Of a stretch of DNA of 23,002 nucleotides, positions 1 to 7,710 are shown piece by piece. A model generated the notes under the pieces. It was not told the DNA's origin. It made no database searches and saw only the letters and a program-made list of their open reading frames with translations. The stretch's first letter is position 1. Every line of letters starts with the position of its first letter. The position numbers were made by a program, and so were the translations under genes. Source of the DNA: Chara braunii (Eukaryota; Streptophyta; Charophyceae; Charales; Characeae); assembly GCA_003427395.1 (NCBI GenBank), contig BFEA01000269.1, positions 1,373,466 to 1,396,467 of the forward strand, written 5' to 3'.

Positions 1-535
1 TATCTGTGTAGACCCCGAGAATTGAACCTGTGACCTGTGTATTCGTAGGCAGTTGGTAGACCTGTCGTAGGTCCATAGACAGCAGGGGTTCGATCTGTAG
101 GTCTATAGCGTAGGAGTCTTAGTGAGTTCTGGAAGCTTAGCTGTAGACCTTCTAGAAGATAGGGAAGTGGGCAAGTGGGCAAGTGGTCAAGTGGCGAGGC
201 AAGTGGTGGACTAAACCGCAGTGCAACAGCAGTACAACGTCGGTAGGATGGCGGTGAGTCCACAGTCAGTCAGCGGAAGGTCCAGTCAGTCCGAGTCCGG
301 TCCAGCAAGTACCACAGGGGGACTGTGAGCACCAAGGGCCGATGGCAAAGAGCAGACCAACGAGTTTCTGAAGTATAAATCAAGAGGCAACGCCCATTCA
401 TTCATTCCTGCGTGAGCCATGCGGAAGCGCTGCCACAGCGACTTGTGCAAGGAGGTCTGCAGATGAGCCCGGAGGACGCAGTGGGCAAGAGAGAGGGAGT
501 TAGTATAGCGATAGGTTAGATGCAGCGACAACTGC
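1..535. other. Left-edge non-coding repeat-derived DNA
   Basis: I see no credible gene here. The open frames are short and have no recognisable protein features. The sequence is rich in short direct repeats and runs into the 246 bp inverted-repeat arm at 536-781. It may be part of a long terminal repeat cut by the window edge, because the next block (781-911) ends in CA and reads as TG...CA on the opposite strand. No second LTR copy is visible to prove this. Confidence 0.4.
163..206. repeat. 8-bp tandem repeat (gcaagtgg-type)
   Basis: Four consecutive 8-base units (ggaagtgg, gcaagtgg, gcaagtgg, tcaagtgg) are followed, after a 4-base spacer, by a fifth gcaagtgg. This looks like a small slippage-generated minisatellite in non-coding DNA. 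Confidence 0.8.
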
Positions 536-781
536 CATAGCCGTAGTTAGTAGTGAGTGTGTGTGTGTGCTCGAGTGTTAGAGTGATGCGTGTGGGATAT
601 CCAGGGTGATCCCGTACATGTGAACAGTGAGATGTTTGGGCGCTGAAGTCGCCATAGCTTATTGAGAGTGAACTCGTATCTGAAAGCCATATCTCTGAGT
701 TTTTGAGTGGCCGCATGTCCCCAGTATGTTGCGTTGCTGTTTACATGCATGAAAAGTGTGTTTGAGAACGAGTCTGATTGC
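536..781 (-). repeat. Inverted-repeat arm A (partner 18380-18624)
   Basis: Read on the minus strand, this block matches 18380-18624 on the plus strand almost end to end, from gcaatcagactcgttctc to a CA-repeat and actaactac-gctatg. I see only scattered substitutions and one- or two-base indels. It includes a (GT)n microsatellite near 555-570. The copies are about 17.6 kb apart in opposite orientation. They could be two insertions of one repeat family or the arms of a larger rearrangement. The partner contains one N at 18432; arm A has a in that place. Confidence 0.9.
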
Positions 782-911
782 AAATAAAAAGAAAGAAGAA
801 AAATGAAGCACCGTTTTCCCCCTCTATCTTGAATCCGTACTTCGAGGTTGTACGTGGGATTTTCCCTTAGGGGTACGGGAAACCGCCGAGAGTGGATCCT
901 GGCTTATCACA
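781..911. repeat. Direct repeat copy A (partner 11351-11492)
   Basis: This block and 11351-11492 share the run from an A/G-rich gaaagaagaa stretch through gaagcaccg, cttgaatccgtactt, ttcccttaggggtacggg and ggatcctggcttatcaca, in the same orientation. The second copy has about 12 extra bases in the A/G-rich part. Both stop matching at the same place, just after ttatcaca. The shared end is CA, or TG on the minus strand, as at an LTR terminus. An imperfect palindrome, ATCACA-TC-TGTGAT (906-919), straddles the edge. Confidence 0.85.
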
Positions 912-1178
912 TCTGTGATGCACAGGGGGTTCCCAAAAAAATAGCAGTCTCCCGACTGCTGTATAGCCCTCCTAAATTCCTAATTACTTGGATGTTCCGG
1001 GCGGCCACTTCATCGTCAATTGGCCCAGTTCATCACCTATTCTACTTCGATGCCTCCCGCATCGCTATGGATCTCGCCTCCTATTGTACACCTGATCGGG
1101 CGGCCCCTTCATCGTCAGCTGGCCTGATCAGCATATGACTATAGAATTTTTTATTTTTATTTTGTATTTTTATTTTCT
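912..1178. other. Non-coding 3' flank of Gypsy element 1, with hairpin and spaced duplication
   Basis: No gene is visible. On the minus strand this would lie downstream of the last ORF of the Gypsy element. A perfect 7-bp hairpin (AGCAGTC, loop TCCC, GACTGCT) lies at 943-960. A block starting gggcggcc and continuing cttcatcgtca is present twice, at 999 and 1098, so it recurs with a 99-base offset. A T/A-rich stretch at 1146-1180 reads as A-rich on the minus strand but is not a clean polypurine tract. Confidence 0.5.
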
Positions 1179-1766
1179 TTAATACACAGCGCGTTTTGCT
1201 GCGCGATCTTTGTAATTAGAAACAGAAGAAGAAGAAGAAGACAGGGGGAAAAAGGATCTGAGGAAATGGTCGATCTCGGGATTAAGAGGGGGAGGAAGAG
1301 GAGGAAGAAAGGCTGCCAGCTCAGCCGGAGTCGTGGACGCCTCCACTTCGTTGAAGTGGTGTTTGACAAAGGAGGGATAGAGAAACGGCCCCTGTACATG
1401 TGCCGAGACGCGTGGCGCCAGATCCGCAATAGCCCGTATGACCCCTCGTCGCACCGTGCGATTCCCGGGACCCGTCACCACCAAGTGGGTCTCGGTATAC
1501 GGCCTCTCCCTCTTGAGCACCGCGACGACAAGGAAATGGTACATTACATTCGGTCGCTGGCCGGCCTCGTAGATGAGCGTTCCTGCAAGTCTGGCCGCAA
1601 CGCATCCCTCAAATGGCGGCTCCAGATACGGCTCCCATGCAGGATCAGGACGCGGTGCCCCCTTGATCGCTTCGAGCCTGATGGTTGCAGGCTCCACCAT
1701 GAACGTGACATCCGTTGGGTGGACCGTCCGGCTCGGAGGAACTGCTAAGGTCAATGACCGGGGCAC
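1179..1766 (-). CDS. Accessory ORF c, 3' end of Gypsy element 1, unknown function
   Basis: This open frame of about 195 codons follows integrase and overlaps accessory ORF b by 122 bases in another frame. The first codon of the open stretch is GTG, so it probably has no start of its own. It more likely continues ORF b by a frameshift within 1645-1766, either a mutation or a programmed shift. Its middle is mixed hydrophobic and charged and could be globular (roughly residues 20-145). The end is proline-rich, then a run of seven or so serines, then a basic tail. I recognise no family. The antisense strand here is also open but has no features of its own. Confidence is in the ORF, not in a function. 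Confidence 0.55.
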   Translation of the reverse strand: MPRSLTLAVPPSRTVHPTDVTFMVEPATIRLEAIKGAPRPDPAWEPYLEPPFEGCVAARLAGTLIYEAGQRPNVMYHFLVVAVLKRERPYTETHLVVTGPGNRTVRRGVIRAIADLAPRVSAHVQGPFLYPSFVKHHFNEVEASTTPAELAAFLPPLPPPLNPEIDHFLRSFFPLSSSSSSVSNYKDRAAKRAVY

Positions 1767-2610
1767 GCCTGGGTGGCTGGCGGAAGCGGAAAGGTCCTGC
1801 GAGGATGGGGGGTTTGGGTGTGGGATATGGTACTACTCCCAGTCCCATTCCTCCTCCTCCTCCATCTCCTCCTGCTGGTGCTGATGGGCCGGCTCCATCG
1901 AGATTGAGATCGGGAAGGAGCGGCAGCAGTGGTGTTGGCTCCGGAGGGTTCCCGTGTATCCGGAATCTGCTTGTTCCCGCTCCTTCCCTCGGCGGAGGTC
2001 CCTCGATCGGTGTCGCTTTGCTCTCCGGGACAGGCTCAGGCTTCCGTACCCGCCCGGCCTGGTCCACCTCTTCTCCGGGTCCCACCCGGCTTCCTTGCGC
2101 CTCCGGCGATGGCTGGCGACATCTCTTCTTGGGCGTCTTCGTGAGGGCCCTTGGGGCTACTGGCTTGGGGTAGGACGAGGGAGGCAGCAGCAACTTGCGA
2201 TTGACAATGCTCATCACCTTTTTTCCCTCCCGCGCGATATAAGCTGGTATTACCACCACGTGGTAAGATCGCCACGGAGCCGATGCCGTTCGTAGGCGGA
2301 GTTGGAGATCCTCTTCTTCGCTGGCGATCACTTGCGCGATGGACAGCAACTCGATATGAATGAGCTCCAACAGTTCCGGCCTGCTCGTCCCGATCTTCCC
2401 GAACGGGTATAATGCCACCGTGCCCTCCTTTTCCGGTTTGCGCTGCGAGATGACGTAGTACACCTGCAGATTCTCAGCGATGTTGTGATCGCTGTAGGAC
2501 ACGTCCAACCAGAATATGCCCAGCACTACCGATCGATACAGCGCGCGATGCAATTCCCACGCGTCTTCCTCAGCTTGCGGCAGCGGCTCCATGTCCTTCA
2601 GCTCCACCAT
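1645..2610 (-). CDS. Accessory ORF b, with NLS-like and SUMO-interaction-like motifs
   Basis: This is a 321-codon ORF with an ATG at 2608-2610, lying after integrase in a Gypsy element whose pol is full of stops, yet itself uninterrupted. Residues about 10-145 look globular. Residues about 145-320 are rich in Pro, Gly, Ser and Arg and probably disordered, with a glycine run near 247-254. A basic PKKRCR stretch (about 159-164) resembles a classical monopartite nuclear localisation signal. VIDLSSSSE (285-293) has the hydrophobic-core-plus-Ser/acid layout of a SUMO-interacting motif. I do not recognise the globular part. It could be an element-encoded regulatory or targeting protein, or captured host sequence. 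The true C-terminus may lie in ORF c in another frame. Confidence 0.6.
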   Translation of the reverse strand: MVELKDMEPLPQAEEDAWELHRALYRSVVLGIFWLDVSYSDHNIAENLQVYYVISQRKPEKEGTVALYPFGKIGTSRPELLELIHIELLSIAQVIASEEEDLQLRLRTASAPWRSYHVVVIPAYIAREGKKVMSIVNRKLLLPPSSYPKPVAPRALTKTPKKRCRQPSPEAQGSRVGPGEEVDQAGRVRKPEPVPESKATPIEGPPPREGAGTSRFRIHGNPPEPTPLLPLLPDLNLDGAGPSAPAGGDGGGGGMGLGVVPYPTPKPPILAGPFRFRQPPRRAPVIDLSSSSEPDGPPNGCHVHGGACNHQARSDQGGTAS

Positions 2611-2735
2611 ATACTCTCAAAAGTTGCACATGGGGTAGGGGTTCGCCGTGAGGGATGGGGAATGGCTTGGATGTTTAGAGGATCAAGGGGGGGAAGAAGC
2701 ATGGGCAACTAAGGCGCAAATGCCGGCTGTCCGTC

Positions 2736-3188
2736 CTACGCCCGTCGCAGCAACGCGTGATATGGCGTGAATCGATGGCCCCTTCCCTGCGCTCGCGCCA
2801 CCGATCTCGCTACCTGCACCGGGTACTCTCGCAAAAAGTTCCACACCGGTTCTCGGTGTCGATTGTCCACGAGCGTCAAATCGTTGATGAACGTGGCGAC
2901 ATTGTGCACGAAGTTGGCGGCCACCTGGAGCGCACGGAACTCGATGAACACCATGGTGGTTTCCGGGCCAGGCAGCTATGTAACGTCCACGTACACCCCC
3001 GCGTAGGTCACTTGTTCGCTCAAGAGCGAGTACGTGGCGAGATCTGCAATGCTCGTCCCGGACACGTTCACCTGCTGGACGTCGTACCTCAACTGCCGAT
3101 CATCATTGAATTGATGTCGCAATAACTGATCCGCGATAGGCGTTTGGCAATGCTCAATTGGCTCATTCCCCTGCTGGTGCTGGCTCAT
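2736..3188 (-). pseudogene. Accessory ORF a, about 150 codons, one in-frame stop
   Basis: From an ATG at 3186-3188 the frame runs about 150 codons, broken once by TAG at 2973-2975; the same frame resumes at once and continues to 2736. The predicted protein has a polar start (MSQHQQGNEP), a mixed middle, and a C-terminal half with alternating hydrophobic and charged residues ending in a basic tail. It overlaps the out-of-frame tail of the integrase ORF at 3212 only if a longer upstream start is used. I recognise no domain. It is the first of three extra ORFs 3' of pol and may be translated from a subgenomic RNA or may be a degraded pol extension. Confidence 0.45.
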
Positions 3189-3211
3189 CCTGCACAATCG
3201 AGTCTTCAACC

Positions 3212-4522
3212 TCAAGCGGTGAGGTGGATTGGAAGGAGGAAGAAGAAGAGGCGAGTGAGGACGAGGAAGCCGAAGGAGAAAGATGGGACGGGGCTTGAGC
3301 CTGCTCGCGATCCAGCGATAGCTGGAATGGACGAAGGGCAGCAGCGGCGAGTCAGCGGCCTGGCCTGTGCGTTGCACCGGGGGATCAGCTTCACGGAGTG
3401 CTGGCCTTGCGCGCCCACTTCCGTCACCTCGTAAATGCCAGTATAACGAGGGTGGATCTTGGAGGAGCGCGCGGATTTCCGTACCTGCACTAGATCCCCG
3501 ATCTTATAGTGGGGTAGTGGACCAATAGAGACATGTTGATTCTGGTAATCTCTTATCTGCCACTGGTGCGTCAGATCCATGGCCCTCTGTCGCCTTCGAG
3601 CTAATGCGGGGTAGGTCCTAGCCATCAAATCCATGTAATGTTGGACCTTTTCTCGATGTTGAGCCCGGGTCACTCTAACTTCCATACCCACTAGAGGTGA
3701 CAATTGCACCCGGGGGATACTATTTTTTCTCAGTTGAAATGGGGACACCCCTATACTGTCGTGTGGGGTAGCCCGATAGACGGCCAGTATGTGGTTGACT
3801 ATGACAGGCCAGGGCCTGGTATCTCCTGCAGTGATGTTCCGTCTAAGGGCGGTCTTAATCATTCGATTGGCATTTTCCGCAAGCCCGTTGGCATGTGGCC
3901 AGTGCCTCGGTGAGTACAAAATCTTAACGTCGGCCCTTACGAGATGTCGCTTTACCTCCCCTTGGAATTCAGACCCGTTATCCATGTGGACCTCTTCTAC
4001 GTCCGAATGCATGCACAAAAAGCGATTAATATACCAGGCTACTTCCTGCGAGTTTCGACTAGTCGTAGGATAGGCCTCGATCCATTTGGAGAAATGATCG
4101 ACGACCACTAGAAGGACATTGAGCTCGCCCTGATCAACGGGACCTTTCGGTACATTGATATCCGTCGTATCGATGCTAACTCGTTGGAAGGGGCGTTCTA
4201 CTCTAGTCGGTACCATCGTTCATGGCATTTGTACTGGCGCCTTATCAACCGCACATGCTGTGAAGTTTTGGACGATGTATCTGACATCCTCCCGAATTCC
4301 CGACCAATACCATCCGTTTTTCTCTATAGCTTTTTCTGTGTATTTGACCGCGAAATGGACCGCATCCTCTTCGTGGGCAGCTCGTGTCCAATCGAACCTA
4401 GCGAGAGGCTGTGGAACCGTCAGCCAACTAGACCCGTTATCGTCATTGTCTTTCCGTTTTTGCAAGACTGATTCCTGCCAACGATAATCATGAGCTCGCT
4501 CCGTAACTCGCCGACGTTCCAC
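3212..4522 (-). pseudogene. Gypsy element 1 integrase, broken
   Basis: Integrase would insert the cDNA into host chromatin. The N-terminal zinc-binding region (about 4220-4400) is degenerate: the GWYWSGI...VRYIV segment is recognisable, but the HHCC ligands are incomplete. A TGA at 4220-4222 interrupts the frame; the rest is open to 3212. The catalytic core follows, with D at 4169-4171 (VSIDTTD), D in VHMDNGSEF, and E in ANGLAENANR, with 34 residues between the last two, one fewer than the usual 35. A GPY/F-like stretch (IGDLVQVRK...HPRYTGIYEV) comes next. The last ~60 residues run into low-complexity hydrophobic and proline sequence and are probably out of the ancestral frame. No chromodomain is visible here. 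Confidence 0.9.
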
Positions 4523-4639
4523 CTTGGTAAGCTCCGTCAGCGGGTCTCCCTTGAGTCTTCTCTTGGTAAGCTCCGTCAGCGGGTCTCCCTTGAGTCTTCA
4601 CTTGGTAAGCTTCGTCAGCGGGTCTCCCTTGAGTCTTCT
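4523..4639 (-). repeat. Three tandem 39-bp units encoding a 13-residue repeat in pol
   Basis: Units are 4523-4561, 4562-4600 and 4601-4639, differing at a few bases. On the minus strand each encodes RRLKGDPLT(E/K)LTK, in the same frame as the integrase that follows, so 39 bp (13 codons) preserves frame. The middle unit begins TGA where the others have AGA, which makes a stop. The repeat forms a basic linker between the zinc-finger-like segment and integrase. Confidence 0.95.
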
Positions 4640-4744
4640 CAACAGGAGATCCGTCCATACCTCTGCTCTACGGACACTTGGCAAGAATCCGTTTTCTGTC
4701 CTAGCCTCTACATACTGTTTTTCTGTAGGTACCAGGTCCGTTCG

Positions 4745-4905
4745 GTAGTTGGGACAGTTCCACTTCTTCTCGTTCCGATACCTAACGCAATATCCGTGGG
4801 ACCAGATCATGCGGCACTGGCTGCATCGTACCAATGAGATAAAACTAGGTCCTTCAGGGTGTGAGCCCCTCGGTTCGGTGTCATAGGCAAGGTGCAGAAA
4901 AAGCA
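4745..4905 (-). other. PHD-finger-like zinc module between RNase H and integrase
   Basis: PHD fingers bind two zinc ions through a C4HC3 ligand set and often read histone H3 tails. On the minus strand I see CFFC (Cys codons 4903-4905 and 4894-4896) in one frame. About 22 codons later, in a neighbouring frame, comes VRCSQC...WSHGYC...KKWNCPNY (first Cys 4823-4825, last ligand position 4745-4747). The order C-x2-C, C-x2-C, W-x-H-x2-C, W-x-C-P matches a PHD finger. The eighth ligand is Tyr rather than Cys, and one frameshift separates the halves, so it is decayed. A Ser/Pro-rich stretch precedes it. This position, between RNase H and integrase, is not where Gypsy chromodomains normally sit. An unrelated zinc ribbon is an alternative. 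Confidence 0.5.
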
Positions 4906-5603
4906 GGAATGCACCGATACGCTAGGGGGAGAGTGAGGGATAGACGGGTAGGTTGAAGAGCCTGGGGAAGATGACGGGGTAGCTGCAGCTTCAAGAGGGG
5001 TCCCTTGCGAATGACGTGTACTTCTCGGTAGCGAGGCTCCATAAAGGGCAAAGCTTCTTTCCACGGAACGAGTCGTTCGTTCGTTGGGCATTTCTTTGGT
5101 GGCTTGAGGCGAGTCAGTCCGTCCGCGTTTCCGTGCTGCTTGGTTGCACGGTGGCGGATGTCAAAATCGTAGTCTTGCAACCTTACTGCCACCTTCCCAA
5201 GGTTCCCGTATAATCCGTGTTGTTCCGTAAGGACAACAACGGCTGATGATCCGTCACGAGAACGAACTTCTGGTTGTGGAGATACAGTCGAAAGTGCCGG
5301 ATTCCCCACACCACCACCAAACATTCACCCTCGCAAGCTTGCTTGGCTCGGTGTCTTCGACGCGTATTCGATAACGTGCTCCTTCCCGTCTGCTCCCTGC
5401 TGAGTCAGCACCACCGATATCGCCTGCAGCTGCCAATCGGTGTGCAGAGCGAACGGTTTCGTCGGATCTGGGCGCGCCAGGATCGGCGCAGTAGTCTGGG
5501 CCTTTTTGAGCGCCCGAAAAGCCGCCTCGCACTCCGGCGTCCAGATCAGCTGTTCTTCTTTCTTCAGTAAGTTGGTCAGAAGTTTGGCGACACGAGCAAA
5601 CCC
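4881..5603 (-). pseudogene. Gypsy element 1 RNase H, frameshifted
   Basis: RNase H removes RNA from the RNA/DNA hybrid during reverse transcription. In the frame after the TAA at 5604-5606 I can read the connection and RNase H start (LIWTPECEAAFRALK, then PDPTKPFALHTDW, where the usual DAS-type motif is altered to DWQ). This runs to YASKTPS, then shifts frame. It continues through GECLVVVWGIRHFRLYL and FVLVTDHQPL. After a further shift it continues as VAVRLQDYDFDIRHR...GNADGLTRL, matching the end of Gypsy RNase H. Part of the usual segment carrying the catalytic glutamate appears shortened. It ends with a variable linker before the PHD-like module. Confidence 0.85.
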
Positions 5604-6665
5604 TTAGATGAACCGTCGATAATATGAGGCCAGGCCGAGGAAGGCTCGAATTTGAGTGAGCATGATAGGCACCGGTGCCTCTTGTACTGCTGCCACTTTC
5701 TTTGGATCCGGTTTCAAGCCATCCACCGTGACGATGTACCCCAAGAAGGAGATTTTCGAGAGGAAAAACTCGCTTTTCTCCAAGGCTACTTTGAACCCCG
5801 CGTCTTTCAATGCATGCAAGACCCACTCGACATGTTCCACATGGTACTCCTATGTTTTGGAAAAAAACAAGATATCATTCCATATACACAAGCACACAAA
5901 AATTTACTAGTGGTTGGGTCAGGCAGGTTTTGTCAACGAATTCTGCGAAAGCCATATTCATGGCTCGTTGGAATGTCGCGGGTTCGTTGCATATTCCCAT
6001 AGGACATTTGGCCCACTGCCACGTGCCTTCGAACAAGACAAATGTTGTTTTGGGTTTGGACTTCCGGTCGTATTGCGACATGGTGGAAACCATGTCGGAT
6101 ATCGAATTTCGAGAAAACTCGCGTAGAGCCGATGGCATCCTGAAGGTCGTCGATACGGGATAACGGATAAACGTCCTTGGTGGTTATTGCGTTTAATTTT
6201 TGGTCGTCACGGCACGAGGACCATCGGGAACGAGCAGGGACCCAGGGAGGGTTCCACCCACCCTAGACGCTGGAACTCTCGTACCCTTTCCAGGGCTAGC
6301 TGCCGTTCTTTTAATGAGTATCAGTATGGTCACTAGTGTATTGGGGTGTGGTCCCCGATATCAATCGCGTGCCTTATCAGGTGCGTTAGTCCTATATCAT
6401 GGTCTTGAATACTGACCGCCTCGGGGTATATCACCGCAAGGAGGAGGCGTCGATACGTGTTGGGTACATGAGCAAGAATCTGAATATCGATGCTCCCGCT
6501 AGGAAGGGAGACCGTTGATGTGACGGTTGGGACCCGAGCGGTTTCCTTTGGGGAAGCTCCGAACAGGGAGTTGTCGTTTTTTACCGAGTGTACGGTGGCT
6601 ATGAGTTGACTATGTGCCGCAGACTGCCGGAGTGACCGGTTCATTTTCTGTTTCGGTTTCTCCAT
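5604..6665 (-). pseudogene. Gypsy element 1 reverse transcriptase, catalytic site disrupted
   Basis: This enzyme copied the element RNA into DNA. Its first part (6333-6665) is weakly conserved. Further on, around 6060-6190, the minus strand reads LNAITTKDVYPLSRIDDL and VFSKFDIRHGFHH, which carries the first catalytic aspartate. A frameshift leads to GTWQWAKCPMGICNEPATFQ (5875-6138). The catalytic YMDD site begins at 5881-5886 but an extra base near 5877-5880 turns it into Tyr-Met-Glu-stop. In the shifted frame the protein resumes, hits TAG at 5850-5852, then continues HVEWVLHALKDAGFKVALEK to LGLASYYRRFI and a TAA at 5604-5606. The copy cannot encode an active enzyme. Confidence 0.93.
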
Positions 6666-7710
6666 CGATTTCAGCTTCGACCGAGGGTTCCATTGAAAAG
6701 GACTGCAGAAGTTCCCTCAGGCCCCATGCGTTTTCAAGGATCGAGGGCCGAAACGCTATCCCTTCGTCCAAAAGCGCGGCGGCCTTGGCGTTTGTGAGTA
6801 GTGGTCGCGGGGCTCTAAAAGATAGGTCGCATAGCCCCCTAAGCTCGACAAATCTCTCCGGGAGGGGGTCCGTTTTGAGAGACAGGGACGCAGGGGGTTC
6901 CGAGAGGTCAATTATACGTGACACCCTCAGCAACGGTTCCCCTGTCATAGTAGAGGAGAACAACTGACCCCAACTAGACTCACTCTCGCTAACCTTTGTC
7001 GACACGTGTCGCCACAGTTGGCGGAACCGGTCTTGAATTCGTATCGGATACCGATCGGGTTCGTCCACATCCTCGGTTCTTGTTGTGGGTCTTTCGTCGC
7101 CCATTGACACCCATTGAACCATGATGACTCTGTGAACCTCGGTGGAAATGCGAGGGGCGGGCTGTGCGCGTACGCGTACGGCCATTCTCATGGGTATCGT
7201 TTGGGGCTTAGGGTGGGCCGAGGTGAGCACTATCTTAGAACTGTCAAAATGCATCTGCGCGCCTACCTCCGCCTGCCACGGGATTCCTAGGAGCACATCA
7301 TACGCCTGCACATCCAACACAATCGCGTCACACAAACAATGCACCCGCCTGACTCTTATAGGAACATCCATAATCTGTCCCTTACAGTGAATACTATATT
7401 ATGTGGCGGATACATACAGTTCGTCGAGTCGGAGGGGTTGAACCTGTTTCTCCTGGCGCAAACGTTTCGTCAAACTCCAAGAGATAGCTACGGCCGACGA
7501 TCCCGAGTCCAGGATGGCGGCCGAGGGGCTTCTCCAGACCTCGCAGTCGCACTCGCCACTCTTCCAGGTAATCGGGTAAGCCCGAAGAAATACCTCGGGT
7601 TTCTCCAGCGGTGGGTCCACGGCGTGGATCATCCCGACTCGGTTGGCATCGTGAGTTTTCGAGGTGGATGATTGAGCTTTGATATCCACCGACGGGTCTT
7701 GGATCGCCAA
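6610..7710 (-). pseudogene. Gypsy element 1 aspartic protease and downstream linker, one stop
   Basis: The retropepsin processes the polyprotein as a dimer. The active-site triplet is seen as ILDSGSSAVAI, with the catalytic Asp codon at 7507-7509 (the usual Thr is Ser). The flap and C-terminal strand follow, with DAIVLDVQAYDVLLGIPW in the next part of the same frame. A TAA at 7396-7398 separates the two parts without a frame change. The remaining ~200 codons to 6610 are acidic and variable and form the linker to RT. It overlaps by frame the start of the RT region at 6610-6665. Confidence 0.88.

Noticed and set aside
1-100. B-box-like ggttcgatc and ggttcaattc words near the left edge
   Set aside because: No A box at the right spacing and no tRNA fold; short words like these occur by chance.
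1266-1748. 160-codon plus-strand ORF opposite accessory ORFs b and c
   Set aside because: It is a shadow of GC-rich coding sequence on the other strand, with arginine-rich low-complexity translation and no domain.
4523-4639. CRISPR-like array
   Set aside because: The 39-bp units are directly adjacent with no spacers, encode an in-frame peptide repeat, and lie in a eukaryotic transposon.
5254-5826. 190-codon minus-strand ORF across RT/RNase H
   Set aside because: The RT thumb and RNase H motifs are read in another frame over the same bases, so this frame is incidental.
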